Shown: positions 12,646-25,147, counted from the stretch's first letter. The stretch: 64,000 nucleotides of DNA from an uncultured Pelagibacteraceae bacterium (GCA_902573905.1 CACGLL010000001.1:1-64000), one strand, 5' to 3'. Numbers and translations: made by a program. Notes: generated by a model not told the origin, from the sequence alone.

Positions 12646-13352
12646 AATTTTTAAAATCAATTGCAATTATTTTTTTTAATTTTATAGATAATTATATTCA
12701 TCAAAAGAGAATATTATATTTTCTTAAAAAAAATAAAGTTTCTTTACAGACATTTATAGATGTTGGTGCTCACAAAGGATCATACACAGATTTTTTAAGA
12801 AATAATTTTAAAATCAAAAAGGCATATCTATTTGAGCCTCAAAAAAAAATATTTATGCATATTAAAAAAAAATATAAAAATAATAGGAACATACAAACGT
12901 ATGATAGCGCTGTATCTGATAAAAACCAGTATAAAAAAATTTTTATTAATAAGCATGATTTAACATCTTCGCTAACAAAAATGAACACTAGCAACGTATA
13001 CCTGAATCTAAAAGCACGATTATTTGGTGGAAATATTTACGATATGGTCACAGAGGAATATAATGTAAAGACGTTAAAATTATTTGAGTTTATAAAACAA
13101 AAAAAAATTAAGAATGTTGATTTAATAAAAATAGATACAGAAGGTCATGAGCTTAGTGTACTTAAAGGTTTAGGAAAAAAAATTAAAAACATTAAAATAA
13201 TTTTAATAGAGTTTCACAATAATAAAATTTACATTAATTATGACAGTTACAAAATTCATAGATACTTAATTAAAAATAAATTTACTTTAAAAAAGAAAAT
13301 TAAATTTCCATTTACAGAATGGGAGGATAGAATTTATTTTAATAAGAATTAA
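12642..13352 (+). CDS. FkbM-family SAM-dependent methyltransferase
   Basis: FIDVGAHKGSYTDFLRN, AYLFEPQKKIF, VDLIKIDTEGHELSVLKGL. Confidence 0.85.
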   Translation: MKFLKSIAIIFFNFIDNYIHQKRILYFLKKNKVSLQTFIDVGAHKGSYTDFLRNNFKIKKAYLFEPQKKIFMHIKKKYKNNRNIQTYDSAVSDKNQYKKIFINKHDLTSSLTKMNTSNVYLNLKARLFGGNIYDMVTEEYNVKTLKLFEFIKQKKIKNVDLIKIDTEGHELSVLKGLGKKIKNIKIILIEFHNNKIYINYDSYKIHRYLIKNKFTLKKKIKFPFTEWEDRIYFNKN

Positions 13353-13615
13353 TAGCCAGCATCTTTAATTTCTTTAGAAATTTTTCGAAAAAATGTACTT
13401 ATAAGAGCCGCATCTTCTTTTTCTAAAATATTATCTTTTTCTAATGAACTTTTAATTTCTTCCCTTACTTTTTCTTTCAACAAATTAACTTTTTCTTTTG
13501 AAGAAATTTCGTAAACTTTATCTTCAATATTACCTATCAAACTTCCAAAAGTAAGTTTAAAAGAAATTATTAAACATAAAAAAATAAATAATGTTTTATA
13601 AACAAATATTCTCAT
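13349..13615 (-). CDS. Small secreted or membrane-anchored protein of unknown function
   Basis: N-terminal signal/TM stretch (FVYKTLFIFLCLIISFKLTFG) followed by a charged helical region; immediately downstream of the next gene. Confidence 0.5.
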   Translation of the reverse strand: MRIFVYKTLFIFLCLIISFKLTFGSLIGNIEDKVYEISSKEKVNLLKEKVREEIKSSLEKDNILEKEDAALISTFFRKISKEIKDAGY

Positions 13616-13620
13616 TGGAA

Positions 13621-15279
13621 CTATTTTTTTTCAAAAATTTCATTAAGAATTATATTACCTCTTTTTAAAGTGAAAACTCTATAATAATTATTTGATATGA
13701 AGTATTTTTTTTCAAAAACTGGATTTTTATCATAAATATAATTTGTAAACACAAACTGCTGATCCAGATCAACGGTTCCAGCTATAGAAAATAAATCAAT
13801 ATCTGATTTATCTAAGATTAAATATGTATATTGCAATGGAGAAAAACTAGCTACGCGAACTTCAATTTTTTCTGATTGATTATTTTTTTTGGTAAGAAAT
13901 TTTAATGCCTCCTTATTTCCTAATCCCCAATAGTCAATTTCAAATGTTTCATTAGCCTTTTTTTCTGCCAAAATATTAAAAAAAATATTTTGATATGGAT
14001 GATATTTTATTAAATTAAATATATTAATTATAATTAAAGTAGCACATAATGAAACAGTAATAATCTTTTTTTTGTGTAGTAAATCTATTTTGCTAATAAC
14101 CATAAAACTTATAGCTAAAAAATAAATTAAGCTCGGATAAATAAAGTATAAATGTCTCCAACCACTATAAAGAGTTGATTCTAAAACTATCACTAAAAAA
14201 ATTGGTATTATAAAAAAAAATAAAATAAAGAAATCTTTTTTCTGATTTATATTCGACCATAATTTATTTTTTTCAGATAAGTTTAAAAAATTAGTAAAAA
14301 AACTTTTTCCTATTTTAAAAAAACCTCCGATGATAAAAAATAACATCAATATTGGCGTTGTTACCATTATTAAAACAGGAATATAATGCCAAGGTAAGTT
14401 TGAGCCTCTATAAAATTTTCCTAAATAAAAAACTTCTCCTGGCCAATTGTAATTTGCAAATGATTTAATTGTAAATATAAATTTATTTATAGGATCATCC
14501 CATAGGAATGGCCAAAATATATAAACAATCAAAGGAAATGAAATCAACAATGCTAGTAAATAGTATATTTTTCTCTTTGTTATTTTCTTTTCCTCTAAAC
14601 AATCAAGCAAAAAGAAAATTAAAAAAAGTGAAAATAAAAATATTCCCATTATTCTAATATTAGTTGCTAAAGCGGAAAATAAAGAAAACAGTAGTAAGTT
14701 TTTGTAATTTAAACTTTCGAAGCTTTTATGAGCAAAGTATAAAGAGATTACAGTTAATGACATAAAGACTATGTCTTTACAATTATAGAAAGCCTCTGCA
14801 AAAATTCTTGGTGACGATATATAAAAGAAAGTTACAAGTAATGAAAATAATTCGTTTTTGAACCTGTTATTAATAATTTTGAAAAAAAAAATTGAAGATA
14901 AAAAAAATATTATAAATGTTAGCAAATGTTTTAAGTAAAAAGCATCTTGATCTTCTTTCACATTGAGAGACTCTTCTACGAAGGCTGAAAATGTATCAAA
15001 TAAAATTCCGTATTGAATTAAGTTGCCATCTTTTAGATAATCAGACCAATACATTTGATCAAATTTTTGTTTTAAGAAATTAATATTCTCAGTTTCACTT
15101 GAAAACATTTCAAGTATAGAGATGTACCAATAGTATCCTACACTTCTTTGAAACGGCTCATCATTTGAAATTCCAAAACTTTTGTGAATCGAAATGCCTA
15201 CAATAAAAAAAAATAAAAAAAATAAAAAAATAATGATTAAATCGAAATTTTCTTTTAAAAATTTTTTAACATAACTCAT
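13621..15279 (-). CDS. Polytopic membrane protein, glycosyltransferase family 39-like
   Basis: ISNDEPFQRSVGYYW acidic loop after TM1; ~10 TM segments; SPRIFAEAFYNCKDIVFMSLTVISLYFAHKSF; GWRHLYFIYP. Confidence 0.6.
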   Translation of the reverse strand: MSYVKKFLKENFDLIIIFLFFLFFFIVGISIHKSFGISNDEPFQRSVGYYWYISILEMFSSETENINFLKQKFDQMYWSDYLKDGNLIQYGILFDTFSAFVEESLNVKEDQDAFYLKHLLTFIIFFLSSIFFFKIINNRFKNELFSLLVTFFYISSPRIFAEAFYNCKDIVFMSLTVISLYFAHKSFESLNYKNLLLFSLFSALATNIRIMGIFLFSLFLIFFLLDCLEEKKITKRKIYYLLALLISFPLIVYIFWPFLWDDPINKFIFTIKSFANYNWPGEVFYLGKFYRGSNLPWHYIPVLIMVTTPILMLFFIIGGFFKIGKSFFTNFLNLSEKNKLWSNINQKKDFFILFFFIIPIFLVIVLESTLYSGWRHLYFIYPSLIYFLAISFMVISKIDLLHKKKIITVSLCATLIIINIFNLIKYHPYQNIFFNILAEKKANETFEIDYWGLGNKEALKFLTKKNNQSEKIEVRVASFSPLQYTYLILDKSDIDLFSIAGTVDLDQQFVFTNYIYDKNPVFEKKYFISNNYYRVFTLKRGNIILNEIFEKK

Positions 15280-15372
15280 AACAATTTAATTTTTACATTA
15301 ACAATTAAGGTTAAATTTTTTTGGTTTCATCCTGTATTAATTTAGATTTTATGATACTAATAGCAACAAAAA

Positions 15373-16536
15373 ATGAATATTCACGAGCATCAAGCTAAAG
15401 AGATTTTAAATGAATTTGGAGCGCCGGTGTCAAAAGGCGTAGTTATTTTATCACCAGATGAAATTGAGCAAAAAATTGTAAATTTAAATAGCAAAAAATT
15501 TGTTCTTAAAGCCCAAATTCACGCTGGGGGAAGAGGGAAAGCTGGTGGTGTAAAATTGATAAAAAATACTAAAGACCTTATTAATGAGGCAAAAAAAATG
15601 TTTGGCAAAGTTTTGGTCACACACCAAACTGGTCCTGAAGGTAAGGAAGTTAAAAGACTTTATATTGAAGAAGCCTCAAGTATAGAAAAAGAATTTTATT
15701 TATCCTGTTTAGTAGATAGAGAAACTTCTAAAATTGCTTTTATAAGTAGCACAGAAGGTGGGATGGATATTGAAAAAGTAGCCTCAGAAAACCCAGAAAA
15801 AATAATTACTAATAAAATAGATTTAAAAAAAGATGGTCCTGAGGAAAAAGAAATAGATAAAATAATTTCAATTTTTAAATTTAATAACGAGCAAAAAAAA
15901 ATTGCGTCAAATTTAGTAAAATCACTTTACCAAATAATCGTTTCAAAAGATGCAAGTCTTATTGAAATAAATCCTTTGATAATAACCAAATCAAAAAAAA
16001 TAATTTGCTTAGATGCAAAAATGAATTTTGATGACAACGCTATTTTTAGACATCCTGAAATTTTAAAACTTAGAGATCTTAATGAAGAAGATCCTGCTGA
16101 AATTGAAGCAAGCAAATATGACTTAGCTTATATTAAATTAAATGGATCGATAGGTTGTATGGTTAATGGAGCAGGATTAGCTATGGCTACAATGGACATA
16201 ATTAAGCTCTACGGGGAGGAACCAGCTAATTTTTTAGATGTTGGAGGCGGTGCTTCAAAAGAAAAAGTATCAGCAGCCTTTAAACTAATTCTTTCTGACA
16301 AAAATGTTAAAGGAATATTAATAAATATTTTTGGAGGCATCATGCGATGCGATATACTTGCACAAGGAGTCGTTGATGCTGCAAAAGAAATAAATCTTTC
16401 TGTGCCTCTTGTTGTAAGGTTAGCTGGAACTAACTTTAAAGAGGGAAAAGAAATACTAGATAAATCAAACTTGAAAATTTTATCAGCCTCAGATTTAAAT
16501 GATGCGGCTAAAAAAATAGTAGGGGCTATAAAATAG
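15373..16536 (+). CDS. sucC: Succinyl-CoA synthetase beta subunit
   Basis: [56 protein letters not shown]. Confidence 0.98.
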   Translation: MNIHEHQAKEILNEFGAPVSKGVVILSPDEIEQKIVNLNSKKFVLKAQIHAGGRGKAGGVKLIKNTKDLINEAKKMFGKVLVTHQTGPEGKEVKRLYIEEASSIEKEFYLSCLVDRETSKIAFISSTEGGMDIEKVASENPEKIITNKIDLKKDGPEEKEIDKIISIFKFNNEQKKIASNLVKSLYQIIVSKDASLIEINPLIITKSKKIICLDAKMNFDDNAIFRHPEILKLRDLNEEDPAEIEASKYDLAYIKLNGSIGCMVNGAGLAMATMDIIKLYGEEPANFLDVGGGASKEKVSAAFKLILSDKNVKGILINIFGGIMRCDILAQGVVDAAKEINLSVPLVVRLAGTNFKEGKEILDKSNLKILSASDLNDAAKKIVGAIK

Positions 16537-16537
16537 A

Positions 16538-17413
16538 ATGCCGGTTTTAATCGATAAAAACACAAAAGTTATTTGCCAAGGATTTACAGGAACCCATGGA
16601 ACATTTCATTCTGAACAAGCTTTAAATTACGGAACAAAGCTAGTTGGAGGAGTAACACCAAAAAAAGGGGGACAAGAACACCTTGGTTTACCGGTCTTTG
16701 ATACAGTTCAAGAAGCAAAAGATAAAACATCTGCTGATGCTACGATGATATATGTTCCGCCAAAATTTGCTGGTGCTGCAATAATAGAAGCGATAGAAGC
16801 AAAAATAGAATTAATTGTATGCATCACTGAGGGCATTCCGGTCTTAGATATGCTTAAAGTAAAACAAGTTTTAAACAAAAGCTCATCAAGACTAATCGGA
16901 CCTAATTGTCCGGGAATAATAACTCCTGATGAATGTAAAATTGGAATAATGCCTGGCAACATCCACAAAAAAGGGACAGTAGGTATTGTCTCAAGGTCAG
17001 GTACTCTTACTTATGAAGCTGTAGCGCAAACTTCGGCGAACGGAATGGGTCAGTCAACTTGTATAGGTATTGGTGGTGATCCAATTAACGGAACAAACTT
17101 TATAGACTGCTTAGAACTTTTTTTAAAAGATGATGAGACTAAATCAATAGTTATGATAGGAGAAATAGGAGGATCTGCAGAGGAAGAAGCAGCAGATTTT
17201 CTTAAAAGAGAAAAAATTAAAAAGCCAATGGTTGGTTTTATTGCTGGTTTAACAGCACCACCTGGAAGAAGAATGGGACATGCTGGTGCAATTATTTCTG
17301 GAGGCAAAGGAGGAGCAGAAGATAAAATTGAAACAATGAAATCAGCTGGTATTACAATTTCTAAATCACCCGCCGATATTGGAAAAACACTACACCAAAA
17401 ACTTAATGGTTGA
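16538..17413 (+). CDS. sucD: Succinyl-CoA synthetase alpha subunit
   Basis: [47 protein letters not shown]. Confidence 0.98.
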   Translation: MPVLIDKNTKVICQGFTGTHGTFHSEQALNYGTKLVGGVTPKKGGQEHLGLPVFDTVQEAKDKTSADATMIYVPPKFAGAAIIEAIEAKIELIVCITEGIPVLDMLKVKQVLNKSSSRLIGPNCPGIITPDECKIGIMPGNIHKKGTVGIVSRSGTLTYEAVAQTSANGMGQSTCIGIGGDPINGTNFIDCLELFLKDDETKSIVMIGEIGGSAEEEAADFLKREKIKKPMVGFIAGLTAPPGRRMGHAGAIISGGKGGAEDKIETMKSAGITISKSPADIGKTLHQKLNG

Positions 17414-17444
17414 TTTTTTATAGTTTATGTTACAATAAATTTTA

Positions 17445-20339
17445 ATGTCTTCTTCAAACGACAATACAATTTATAAAAAAACTTCATTTCTTGCAGGAAT
17501 GAACTCAGAATTTATTAATGAGTTTTATGCTGATTATATTTCTGATCCAAAATCATTACCTGAAAGCTGGAAAATTTTTTTTGATGGGCTAAGTGATGAT
17601 GAGAAACTTGTTTTCAATGATCTAAGAGGACCAACCTGGTCACCAGAAAAAAAGTTTAAAAAACTTGAAGAAGTCATAGAAGATAAAAAAGAATTAGTAA
17701 AAGAAAACATCAACACAGATTCAAAATCTGCTAAACAGGCATCAAAAGACTCTGTTCGAGCAATTATGTTAATTAGAGCCTATAGAATTAGAGGTCATCT
17801 AATCGCAAATTTAGACCCACTCTCAATACAAAAAAAAGAAGAACATCCTGAACTTAAACCAGAGTCATATGGTTTTACAAAAAGTGATTACAAAAGAAAA
17901 ATTTTTTTAGACGGTGTTTTAGGACTTCAGTATGCCAACTTAAATCAAATTTTGGATATTTTAAAAAGAACTTATTGCTCGACGATTGGATATGAATTTA
18001 TGCATATGGGAGATCCGGATGAAAAAGCATGGATAAGAGATAGAATAGAAGGACCAGAAAAAGATATTACCTTTACAGAAAATGGAAAAAAAGCAATTTT
18101 AAATAAAATTATTCAGGCTGAGGGATTTGAAAAATATTTGCATGTTAAATTTGTTGGTACAAAAAGATTCGGATTAGATGGAGGTGAAGCTCTTATACCT
18201 GCGCTAGAGCAAATAATTAAAAGAGGGGGAAATCTTGGAGCAAAAGAAATTAAAATTGGAATGCCTCACAGAGGAAGATTAAATGTATTGGCAAATGTTA
18301 TGGGAAAATCTTATAGAGCTATATTTAGTGAATTTTTTGGAAAAACGGTTTCTTCTAAAAAAGACTTTGAAGGAGATGTAAAGTATCATTTAGGCGCCTC
18401 CTCAAACCGAGACTTTGATGGAAATATTGTTCATATCAGCTTAACAGATAATCCATCTCACTTGGAAGCTGTTAATCCAGTAGTGCTTGGTCAAGTTAGA
18501 GCAAAACAATTTTTCCATAAAGATAAGGAAAGAAAAAAAGTTATTCCCGTTTTAATGCATGGTGATGCTGCGTTTGCAGGACAAGGTATTGTTGCTGAAT
18601 GTTTTGCAATGTCTGGATTACCAGGCCACAATATTGGAGGAACAATCCATATCATTGTAAATAATCAGATTGGATTTACAACAGCTCCACGATTTGCAAG
18701 ATCTTCGCCATACCCATCTGATGTCGCAAAAATCGCTCAAGCTCCAATTTTTCATGTCAATGGAGATGATCCAGAAGCAGTGGTTCACTGCGCTAAGGTA
18801 GCAACAGAGTACAGGCAAAAATTTAAAAGAGATGTTGTGATAGACATGGTTTGTTATAGAAGATTTGGACATAATGAAGGAGACGAACCGTCATTTACAC
18901 AACCGTTAATGTATAAAAAAATTAAGTCACATCCATCTACACTTACTTTATATGGTCAAAAACTAAGTAAAGAAGGACTTACCTCGGATAACGAATTACA
19001 AAAAAATAAAACTAATTTTAAAAAATGGTTAGAAAACGAGTTTGAAAAATCTAAAAGCTATAAATCTGATTTAAAATGGTTTGATGGTGTATGGTCAAGA
19101 TTTAAGCCAGGTTTAGGTAAAGATAAAAGAGGAGCAAGTGGCGTTGAAAGCAAATTATTAAAAGCTGTTGGAAAAAAAATTTCTACAATTCCTGCCGGTT
19201 TTTCTGTTCACAAAACTTTAAAAAAAATATTTGATTTAAGAAATCAATCAATAGAGAGAGAGAGTAGTATAGATTGGGCTACAGCCGAAAGTCTTGCATT
19301 TGGAACACTACTAGCCGAGGGCTTTTCAGTAAGACTATCAGGGCAGGACTCAGGAAGAGGAACTTTTAGTCAAAGACATGCTTTTCTAAGAAATCAAGAT
19401 AATCATCAAAGATACATACCATTGAACAACATTAAAGTTGGACAAAAGAATTTTGAAGTAATAGATAGTTTGCTTTCAGAATTTGCAGTATTAGGTTTTG
19501 AGTTTGGATACTCGCTTTCTGAACCTGAAACCCTAGTTTTATGGGAAGCACAATTTGGAGACTTTGCTAATGGAGCTCAGATAATTATAGATCAATTTAT
19601 CTCTTCAGGTGAGTCGAAATGGGGAAGAGCTAGTGGTTTAGTAATGCTCCTTCCACATGGTTATGAAGGACAAGGACCCGAGCATTCTTCTGCAAGGTTA
19701 GAAAGATTCTTACAGTTGTGTGCCGGTGAAAATATGCAAGTTGTAAATTGTACTACACCAGCAAACTATTTTCATGTTTTAAGACGTCAAATGCACAGAG
19801 AATTTAGAAAACCTCTAATAGTAATGACACCAAAATCTTTATTGAGACACAAAAGATGTATATCAAATTTATCAGATTTCTCTAAAAAAAGTACGTTCCA
19901 TAGAGTTTTAGAAGACGATGCTTATTCAAAGGTAAATAATTTATTAGAGCTTAAAAAAAGAGATGAAAAAATTGAAAAAGTTGTGATGTGCTCTGGAAAA
20001 ATTTATTATGATTTACTTGAAGCAAGAGAAAAAATGAAAAATGATAGAGTTACTTTTGTTAGAATAGAGCAGTTGTATCCTTTTCCTGCTAAAACTTTAG
20101 CCAACATCTTAAAAAGATACAATAAATCAGAATTTATTTGGTGCCAGGAAGAACCAAAAAATATGGGTGCCTGGAATACTGTAAGAAATTATATAGATAG
20201 AACTTTGGAAATGATTAATCTTGGTGATAAATCAGTAAAATATGTAGGCAGAAACGCTTCTTCTTCTACAGCGACAGGAAACCTCAATAAACATCTTGCA
20301 CAACAAAAAGAAATATTAGAAAAGATATTAAAAGACTAA
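17445..20339 (+). CDS. sucA: 2-oxoglutarate dehydrogenase E1 component
   Basis: [72 protein letters not shown]. Confidence 0.98.
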   Translation: MSSSNDNTIYKKTSFLAGMNSEFINEFYADYISDPKSLPESWKIFFDGLSDDEKLVFNDLRGPTWSPEKKFKKLEEVIEDKKELVKENINTDSKSAKQASKDSVRAIMLIRAYRIRGHLIANLDPLSIQKKEEHPELKPESYGFTKSDYKRKIFLDGVLGLQYANLNQILDILKRTYCSTIGYEFMHMGDPDEKAWIRDRIEGPEKDITFTENGKKAILNKIIQAEGFEKYLHVKFVGTKRFGLDGGEALIPALEQIIKRGGNLGAKEIKIGMPHRGRLNVLANVMGKSYRAIFSEFFGKTVSSKKDFEGDVKYHLGASSNRDFDGNIVHISLTDNPSHLEAVNPVVLGQVRAKQFFHKDKERKKVIPVLMHGDAAFAGQGIVAECFAMSGLPGHNIGGTIHIIVNNQIGFTTAPRFARSSPYPSDVAKIAQAPIFHVNGDDPEAVVHCAKVATEYRQKFKRDVVIDMVCYRRFGHNEGDEPSFTQPLMYKKIKSHPSTLTLYGQKLSKEGLTSDNELQKNKTNFKKWLENEFEKSKSYKSDLKWFDGVWSRFKPGLGKDKRGASGVESKLLKAVGKKISTIPAGFSVHKTLKKIFDLRNQSIERESSIDWATAESLAFGTLLAEGFSVRLSGQDSGRGTFSQRHAFLRNQDNHQRYIPLNNIKVGQKNFEVIDSLLSEFAVLGFEFGYSLSEPETLVLWEAQFGDFANGAQIIIDQFISSGESKWGRASGLVMLLPHGYEGQGPEHSSARLERFLQLCAGENMQVVNCTTPANYFHVLRRQMHREFRKPLIVMTPKSLLRHKRCISNLSDFSKKSTFHRVLEDDAYSKVNNLLELKKRDEKIEKVVMCSGKIYYDLLEAREKMKNDRVTFVRIEQLYPFPAKTLANILKRYNKSEFIWCQEEPKNMGAWNTVRNYIDRTLEMINLGDKSVKYVGRNASSSTATGNLNKHLAQQKEILEKILKD

Positions 20340-21682
20340 TGGCAGAAAAAATAACAGTTCCCACTCTTGGTGAATCAGTCACAGAGGCAACAGTATCGAA
20401 ATGGCTAAAAAATCAAGGAGAGAAAGTTGTAGCTGACGAACCCATTGTTGAACTTGAAACAGATAAAGTGAATGTTGAAGTGCCAGCACCAAGCAATGGA
20501 GTGTTAAGTAATATTGCAGTAAAAGAGGGTGAAACAGTCAATGTTGGATCTCTTCTTGGAACAATTAACGGAGGCACAAGTGCTCAAACAGCGGTAAAAG
20601 AGGTAAAAAAATATAGTCCTCCTCCTAAAAAAGAAAAAGAAAAAGAAATTAAAAAAGAGGTCAAACCAATTTTAGAGGAAATAAAAAAAACACCTCCAAT
20701 AAAAAAACCAGCGCCAGTTAAAAATATTGAAGTAACACAAGCTACCAAGGAAGAAGAACCTTTGATACTCGATCAAGTACATGAGGAGGTTTCAGTTAGT
20801 AAAAATATTTCTCAAAAACCACAAGAAGCAAGAATAGCTCCCTCTGCAAGAAAAATGGCAGTAGAATCAAATATAGATTTATCTAAAATTCAAGGTACAG
20901 GAAAAAATGGAACAATTTTAAAAGAAGATATTATGAGTTTAATGGGTTCCAAACCTTCTCCATCAGAAAGAAAAATTAAACACGGTCCTGAAGAGAGAAT
21001 TAAAATGACAAGGTTGAGACAAACAATTGCAAAAAGATTAAAAGAAGCTCAAGAAAATGCAGCAATGCTAACTACATTTAATGAAGTAGATATGAGTGAA
21101 GTCATTTCGATGAGAAGTCGATATAAAGATGAATTTTCAAATAAATACGGAGTAAAACTAGGTTTCATGTCTTTTTTTGTAAAAGCGTGCGTAATTGGTT
21201 TAAAAAATTATCCTTCGATCAATGCTGAAATACAAGGTAATGAAATAGTTTACAAAAATTATTATAATATAAGTATAGCCGTTGGAACTGACAAAGGCTT
21301 AGTGGTTCCTGTTTTAAGAGAGACTGATGAAATGTCTTTTGCAGATATTGAAAAAAATATTGGTGATCTTAGTCAAAAAGCAAGAGATGGAAAAATTACT
21401 ATCGAAGACTTACAAGGTGGAACTTTTACTATCACTAATGGAGGAATATATGGTTCTATGTTATCCACTCCAATTTTAAATCCACCTCAATCAGCAGTTC
21501 TTGGAATGCATAATATTTTACAAAGACCTGTTGTAGTTGATGGAAATGTTGAACCTAGGCCAGTGATGTATTTGGCATTATCTTATGATCATAGAATTAT
21601 TGATGGAAAAGAAGCAGTTTCGTTTTTAAAAATAGTAAAAGAGTGTCTAGAAAAACCTCAAAGACTTTTTCTTAACATATAA
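20339..21682 (+). CDS. sucB: 2-oxoglutarate dehydrogenase E2 (dihydrolipoamide succinyltransferase)
   Basis: Lipoyl domain [14 protein letters not shown]; catalytic [15 protein letters not shown]; follows sucA. Confidence 0.97.
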   Translation: MAEKITVPTLGESVTEATVSKWLKNQGEKVVADEPIVELETDKVNVEVPAPSNGVLSNIAVKEGETVNVGSLLGTINGGTSAQTAVKEVKKYSPPPKKEKEKEIKKEVKPILEEIKKTPPIKKPAPVKNIEVTQATKEEEPLILDQVHEEVSVSKNISQKPQEARIAPSARKMAVESNIDLSKIQGTGKNGTILKEDIMSLMGSKPSPSERKIKHGPEERIKMTRLRQTIAKRLKEAQENAAMLTTFNEVDMSEVISMRSRYKDEFSNKYGVKLGFMSFFVKACVIGLKNYPSINAEIQGNEIVYKNYYNISIAVGTDKGLVVPVLRETDEMSFADIEKNIGDLSQKARDGKITIEDLQGGTFTITNGGIYGSMLSTPILNPPQSAVLGMHNILQRPVVVDGNVEPRPVMYLALSYDHRIIDGKEAVSFLKIVKECLEKPQRLFLNI

Positions 21683-21684
21683 TT

Positions 21685-23091
21685 ATGGAAAGTAATTTTG
21701 ATTTAGTTGTTATTGGCGGTGGTCCAGGTGGTTATGTCTGTGCAATAAGAGCTGCACAGCTAGGGTTAAATACAGCTTGTATAGAATCAAGAGGGGCCTT
21801 AGGTGGCACATGTTTAAATGTTGGATGCATACCATCTAAAAGCTTATTAAATTTGTCTGAAAATTTTCATAAAGCAAAAAAAGACTTTAATAAACAAGGT
21901 ATAGAAATTGGCGGAATTAAACTTAACATTGAAAAAATGATGTCTAATAAGAACAAATCTATTCAAGTATTAACTAAAGGAGTAGAGTTTTTATTTAAAA
22001 AAAACAAGGTTACATATTTTAAAGGCAAAGGTGTTCTTTTTTCTAAAAACGATATTGTAGTTTATGAAGATAATAACAAAAGAACTAACGTAAAATCTAA
22101 AAATATTGTTATAGCCACTGGATCAACTGTATCCTCATTACCTGGAATAGAAATAGATGAAAAAAATATTGTATCTTCTACTGGTGCCCTATCTTTTGAC
22201 AAAGTCCCTAAGAAACTTGCAGTTATCGGGGGAGGTTATATTGGCTTGGAAATGGGATCTGTCTGGTCAAGATTAGGCTCTGAAGTTACAGTTATAGAGT
22301 ATTTAGACTACATAACTCCTGGAATGGATAGAGAAGTTTCAAATGAATTTCAAAAAATTTTAACAAAACAAGGAATCAAGTTTAAGATGGGTTCAAAAGT
22401 CGAGTCAGTAAAAGATCAAAGGGGCTCAGTATCCATCTCATATACAAATGTTAAGAGTTCAAAAAAAGAGAAATTAGAAGTAGATAAAGTTTTGGTATCA
22501 GTAGGAAGAAAACCATATACTGAAGGATTAAATCTTTCAAAAGTTGGAATTAAAAAAGACAATAAAGGAAGAATAGAAGTTAATGATAAATTACAAACTT
22601 CAGTGCATAATATTTACGCTATAGGTGATGTTATCAAAGGACCAATGTTAGCACATAAAGCAGAGGAAGAAGGCATCGCTGTTGCAGAAATTTTAGCAGG
22701 TCAAGCAGGTCATGTTAATTACGATGTAATACCAGGTGTGATATATACATCGCCAGAAGTTGCTACTGTTGGAAAAACAGAAGAACAATTAAAAGAGGAA
22801 AACAAATCTTATAAGATTGGCAAATTTCCATTTCTCGCTAACTCTAGAGCCAAAGTAAACAATGAAACTGAAGGCTTTGTAAAAATACTCGCTGATAGTA
22901 AAACTGACAAAGTTCTAGGCGTCCACATCATTGGGCCTCACTGTGGAGATATGATTGCAGAGATGGCTTTAGCGATGGAATTTGGAGCAAGTTCAGAAGA
23001 TATTGCTAGAACGTGTCACGCTCATCCTACACATACAGAAGCAATTAAAGAAGCAGCTTTAGCTGTTGATAAAAGACCAATTCATTTTTAA
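21685..23091 (+). CDS. lpdA: Dihydrolipoyl dehydrogenase
   Basis: VIGGGPGGYVCAIRAAQLG, GGTCLNVGCIPSKSLL, HAHPTHTEAIKEAAL. Confidence 0.97.
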   Translation: MESNFDLVVIGGGPGGYVCAIRAAQLGLNTACIESRGALGGTCLNVGCIPSKSLLNLSENFHKAKKDFNKQGIEIGGIKLNIEKMMSNKNKSIQVLTKGVEFLFKKNKVTYFKGKGVLFSKNDIVVYEDNNKRTNVKSKNIVIATGSTVSSLPGIEIDEKNIVSSTGALSFDKVPKKLAVIGGGYIGLEMGSVWSRLGSEVTVIEYLDYITPGMDREVSNEFQKILTKQGIKFKMGSKVESVKDQRGSVSISYTNVKSSKKEKLEVDKVLVSVGRKPYTEGLNLSKVGIKKDNKGRIEVNDKLQTSVHNIYAIGDVIKGPMLAHKAEEEGIAVAEILAGQAGHVNYDVIPGVIYTSPEVATVGKTEEQLKEENKSYKIGKFPFLANSRAKVNNETEGFVKILADSKTDKVLGVHIIGPHCGDMIAEMALAMEFGASSEDIARTCHAHPTHTEAIKEAALAVDKRPIHF

Positions 23092-23119
23092 AAAAGAAAA
23101 ATTCAACTACTATTAAAAT

Positions 23120-25069
23120 ATGAAAGCGCAAGTACTGCTGCCTAAAATATTCAATTTTTCATTCACATACAAAACAAAAAAAGAAAAATTGACCCCTGGT
23201 GATATTGTTGAAATCCCTTTTGGAAAGGAAAAGGTGATTGGTGTTGTGTGGCCAGACAAAAGTTTAACTCCAAAAGACATAAAAATTAAAAATATTCATA
23301 AAAAAATAGGCAAAATTTCTTTAAATAAAAATTTCATTAATTTCATTAAATGGTTTGCGATGTACAACGTAACACCCTTAGGGCTTGTTCTTAAAATGGT
23401 TATTGGAGGAAATAAAAATTTATTTATAAAAAATGATAAAAATTTTGACCTAAGAATTATTAAAGCAAAAAAATTTGATTTAAATCAAGAACAAAATAAT
23501 GCTTTAAAATTTTTAAATTCAAAAAATAATAGATTTGATGTTTCTGTCCTTCAAGGAACAACTGGTTCAGGCAAAACACTTGTATATTTTGAGAGAATAA
23601 AAAAAATTATTGCTGAAAATAAGCAAGCTTTAGTTTTGCTTCCTGAAATCTTTTTAACTAATGAATTTAAGACAAGGTTCTATGACTTTTTTGGTTTCGA
23701 ACCTGCAATTTGGCATTCGAAAATAACGCCAAAAAATAAAAGAATTATTTGGAATGGTGTAATTAATAATAATATTAAATTAGTAATTGGAGCGAGATCC
23801 TCTTTGCTTTTACCTTTTAAAAAACTTGGAGTTATAATAGTTGATGAAGAACATGACACTTCTTACAAGCAAGATGAAGGTGTAATATACCACGCGAGAG
23901 ATATGGCAATAGCCAGAGCCTCTTTTGAGAAAATACCCATTCATTTAGTTAGTTCTATACCATCGCTAGAAACTTTTAATAATATTCAAAATAAAAAATT
24001 TCGACATTTTAAAATCAACAAAAGATATGCCGACTATCCTTTACCAAAAACGAAAATTGTAAATTTAAATTTAAAAAAAATAAAGAATAGTTTAATTTCT
24101 GATGAGAGTATTAAAATTGTCAAAAAATTTCTTGAGAAAAATGAGCAGGTTTTATTCTTTTTAAATCGAAGAGGTTATGCTCCATATTTAATTTGTAAAA
24201 ACTGTGGATATAAGCAAATCTGTAATAATTGCTCGATGTATTTAACATTTCACAAAATAAAAAATAAAGCTGTTTGTCATCATTGTTCTTCTGAAAAAAA
24301 AATATCTAATAAATGTAAAGATGAAAAAAATTGTAATTTTATAATGTATGGACCAGGTGTTGAAAAAATTTATGAGGAAGTAAGTAAATTATTTCCTACT
24401 AGAAAAATAGAAATTTTTTCAAGTGATTATATGAAAAAAAAAGATCACACAAATTCCTTATTTAATAGAATCAGAAATAATCAGGTGGATATTTTAGTTG
24501 GAACTCAGATGATTTCAAAAGGTTTCAATTTTCCTAAGTTAAATTGTATAGTTGTAATTGATGCAGATTTTTCAGGAAGAGGTTATGACCTAAGGACCAC
24601 TGAAAAAAATATTCAATTGTATAATCAATTAAGTGGAAGAGCTGGTAGATTTAGCTCTGAGTCTTTAATTGTTTACCAAACATTATCTCCAGAGAATATT
24701 ACTTTAAATGAGTTGATAAAAAACAATCCTGATGAAATTTTAAAAAAAGAACTTATTACAAGAAAAGAAAATTCCCTACCTCCTTTTTGTAGACTTATTG
24801 CAATAATTATATCATCAAATAATCAATCTTTAAGTATTAAAGGAGCTAGAGAAATAAAAAAACGTATTAGTATGATTAATGGTTTAGAAATCATGGGCCC
24901 TGTGGACTCACCTTTACTAAAGATAAAAAAAAAATTTAGATCAAGATTATTAATTAGGTTTAGTGAGAAAAGCTTGAAGCAAAAAATGATTTCCAACCTT
25001 CTAAATTCATTGAAAATCTCAAGTAAAATTAAACTTACGGTTGATGTCGATCCCGTTAACTTTGGATAA
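23120..25069 (+). CDS. priA: Primosomal protein N' (replication restart helicase)
   Basis: LQGTTGSGKTLVYFERI, DEEHDTSYKQDEGVIYHARDMA, zinc-binding CKNCGYKQICNNCS...CHHC, GTQMISKGFNFP. Confidence 0.95.
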   Translation: MKAQVLLPKIFNFSFTYKTKKEKLTPGDIVEIPFGKEKVIGVVWPDKSLTPKDIKIKNIHKKIGKISLNKNFINFIKWFAMYNVTPLGLVLKMVIGGNKNLFIKNDKNFDLRIIKAKKFDLNQEQNNALKFLNSKNNRFDVSVLQGTTGSGKTLVYFERIKKIIAENKQALVLLPEIFLTNEFKTRFYDFFGFEPAIWHSKITPKNKRIIWNGVINNNIKLVIGARSSLLLPFKKLGVIIVDEEHDTSYKQDEGVIYHARDMAIARASFEKIPIHLVSSIPSLETFNNIQNKKFRHFKINKRYADYPLPKTKIVNLNLKKIKNSLISDESIKIVKKFLEKNEQVLFFLNRRGYAPYLICKNCGYKQICNNCSMYLTFHKIKNKAVCHHCSSEKKISNKCKDEKNCNFIMYGPGVEKIYEEVSKLFPTRKIEIFSSDYMKKKDHTNSLFNRIRNNQVDILVGTQMISKGFNFPKLNCIVVIDADFSGRGYDLRTTEKNIQLYNQLSGRAGRFSSESLIVYQTLSPENITLNELIKNNPDEILKKELITRKENSLPPFCRLIAIIISSNNQSLSIKGAREIKKRISMINGLEIMGPVDSPLLKIKKKFRSRLLIRFSEKSLKQKMISNLLNSLKISSKIKLTVDVDPVNFG

Positions 25070-25147
25070 TTTTTAAATTGGCAACTTGATCAAGGTAAAC
25101 TCTTATGATACGACACGCTCATTATTTCACATTAATTTCAATAAAAA

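Noticed and set aside
15345-15372. TATGATAC motif before sucC, also seen before atpH (about 25104)
   Set aside because: Could be a shared -10 element, but no convincing -35 at proper spacing at either site; in such AT-rich DNA the match is weak.
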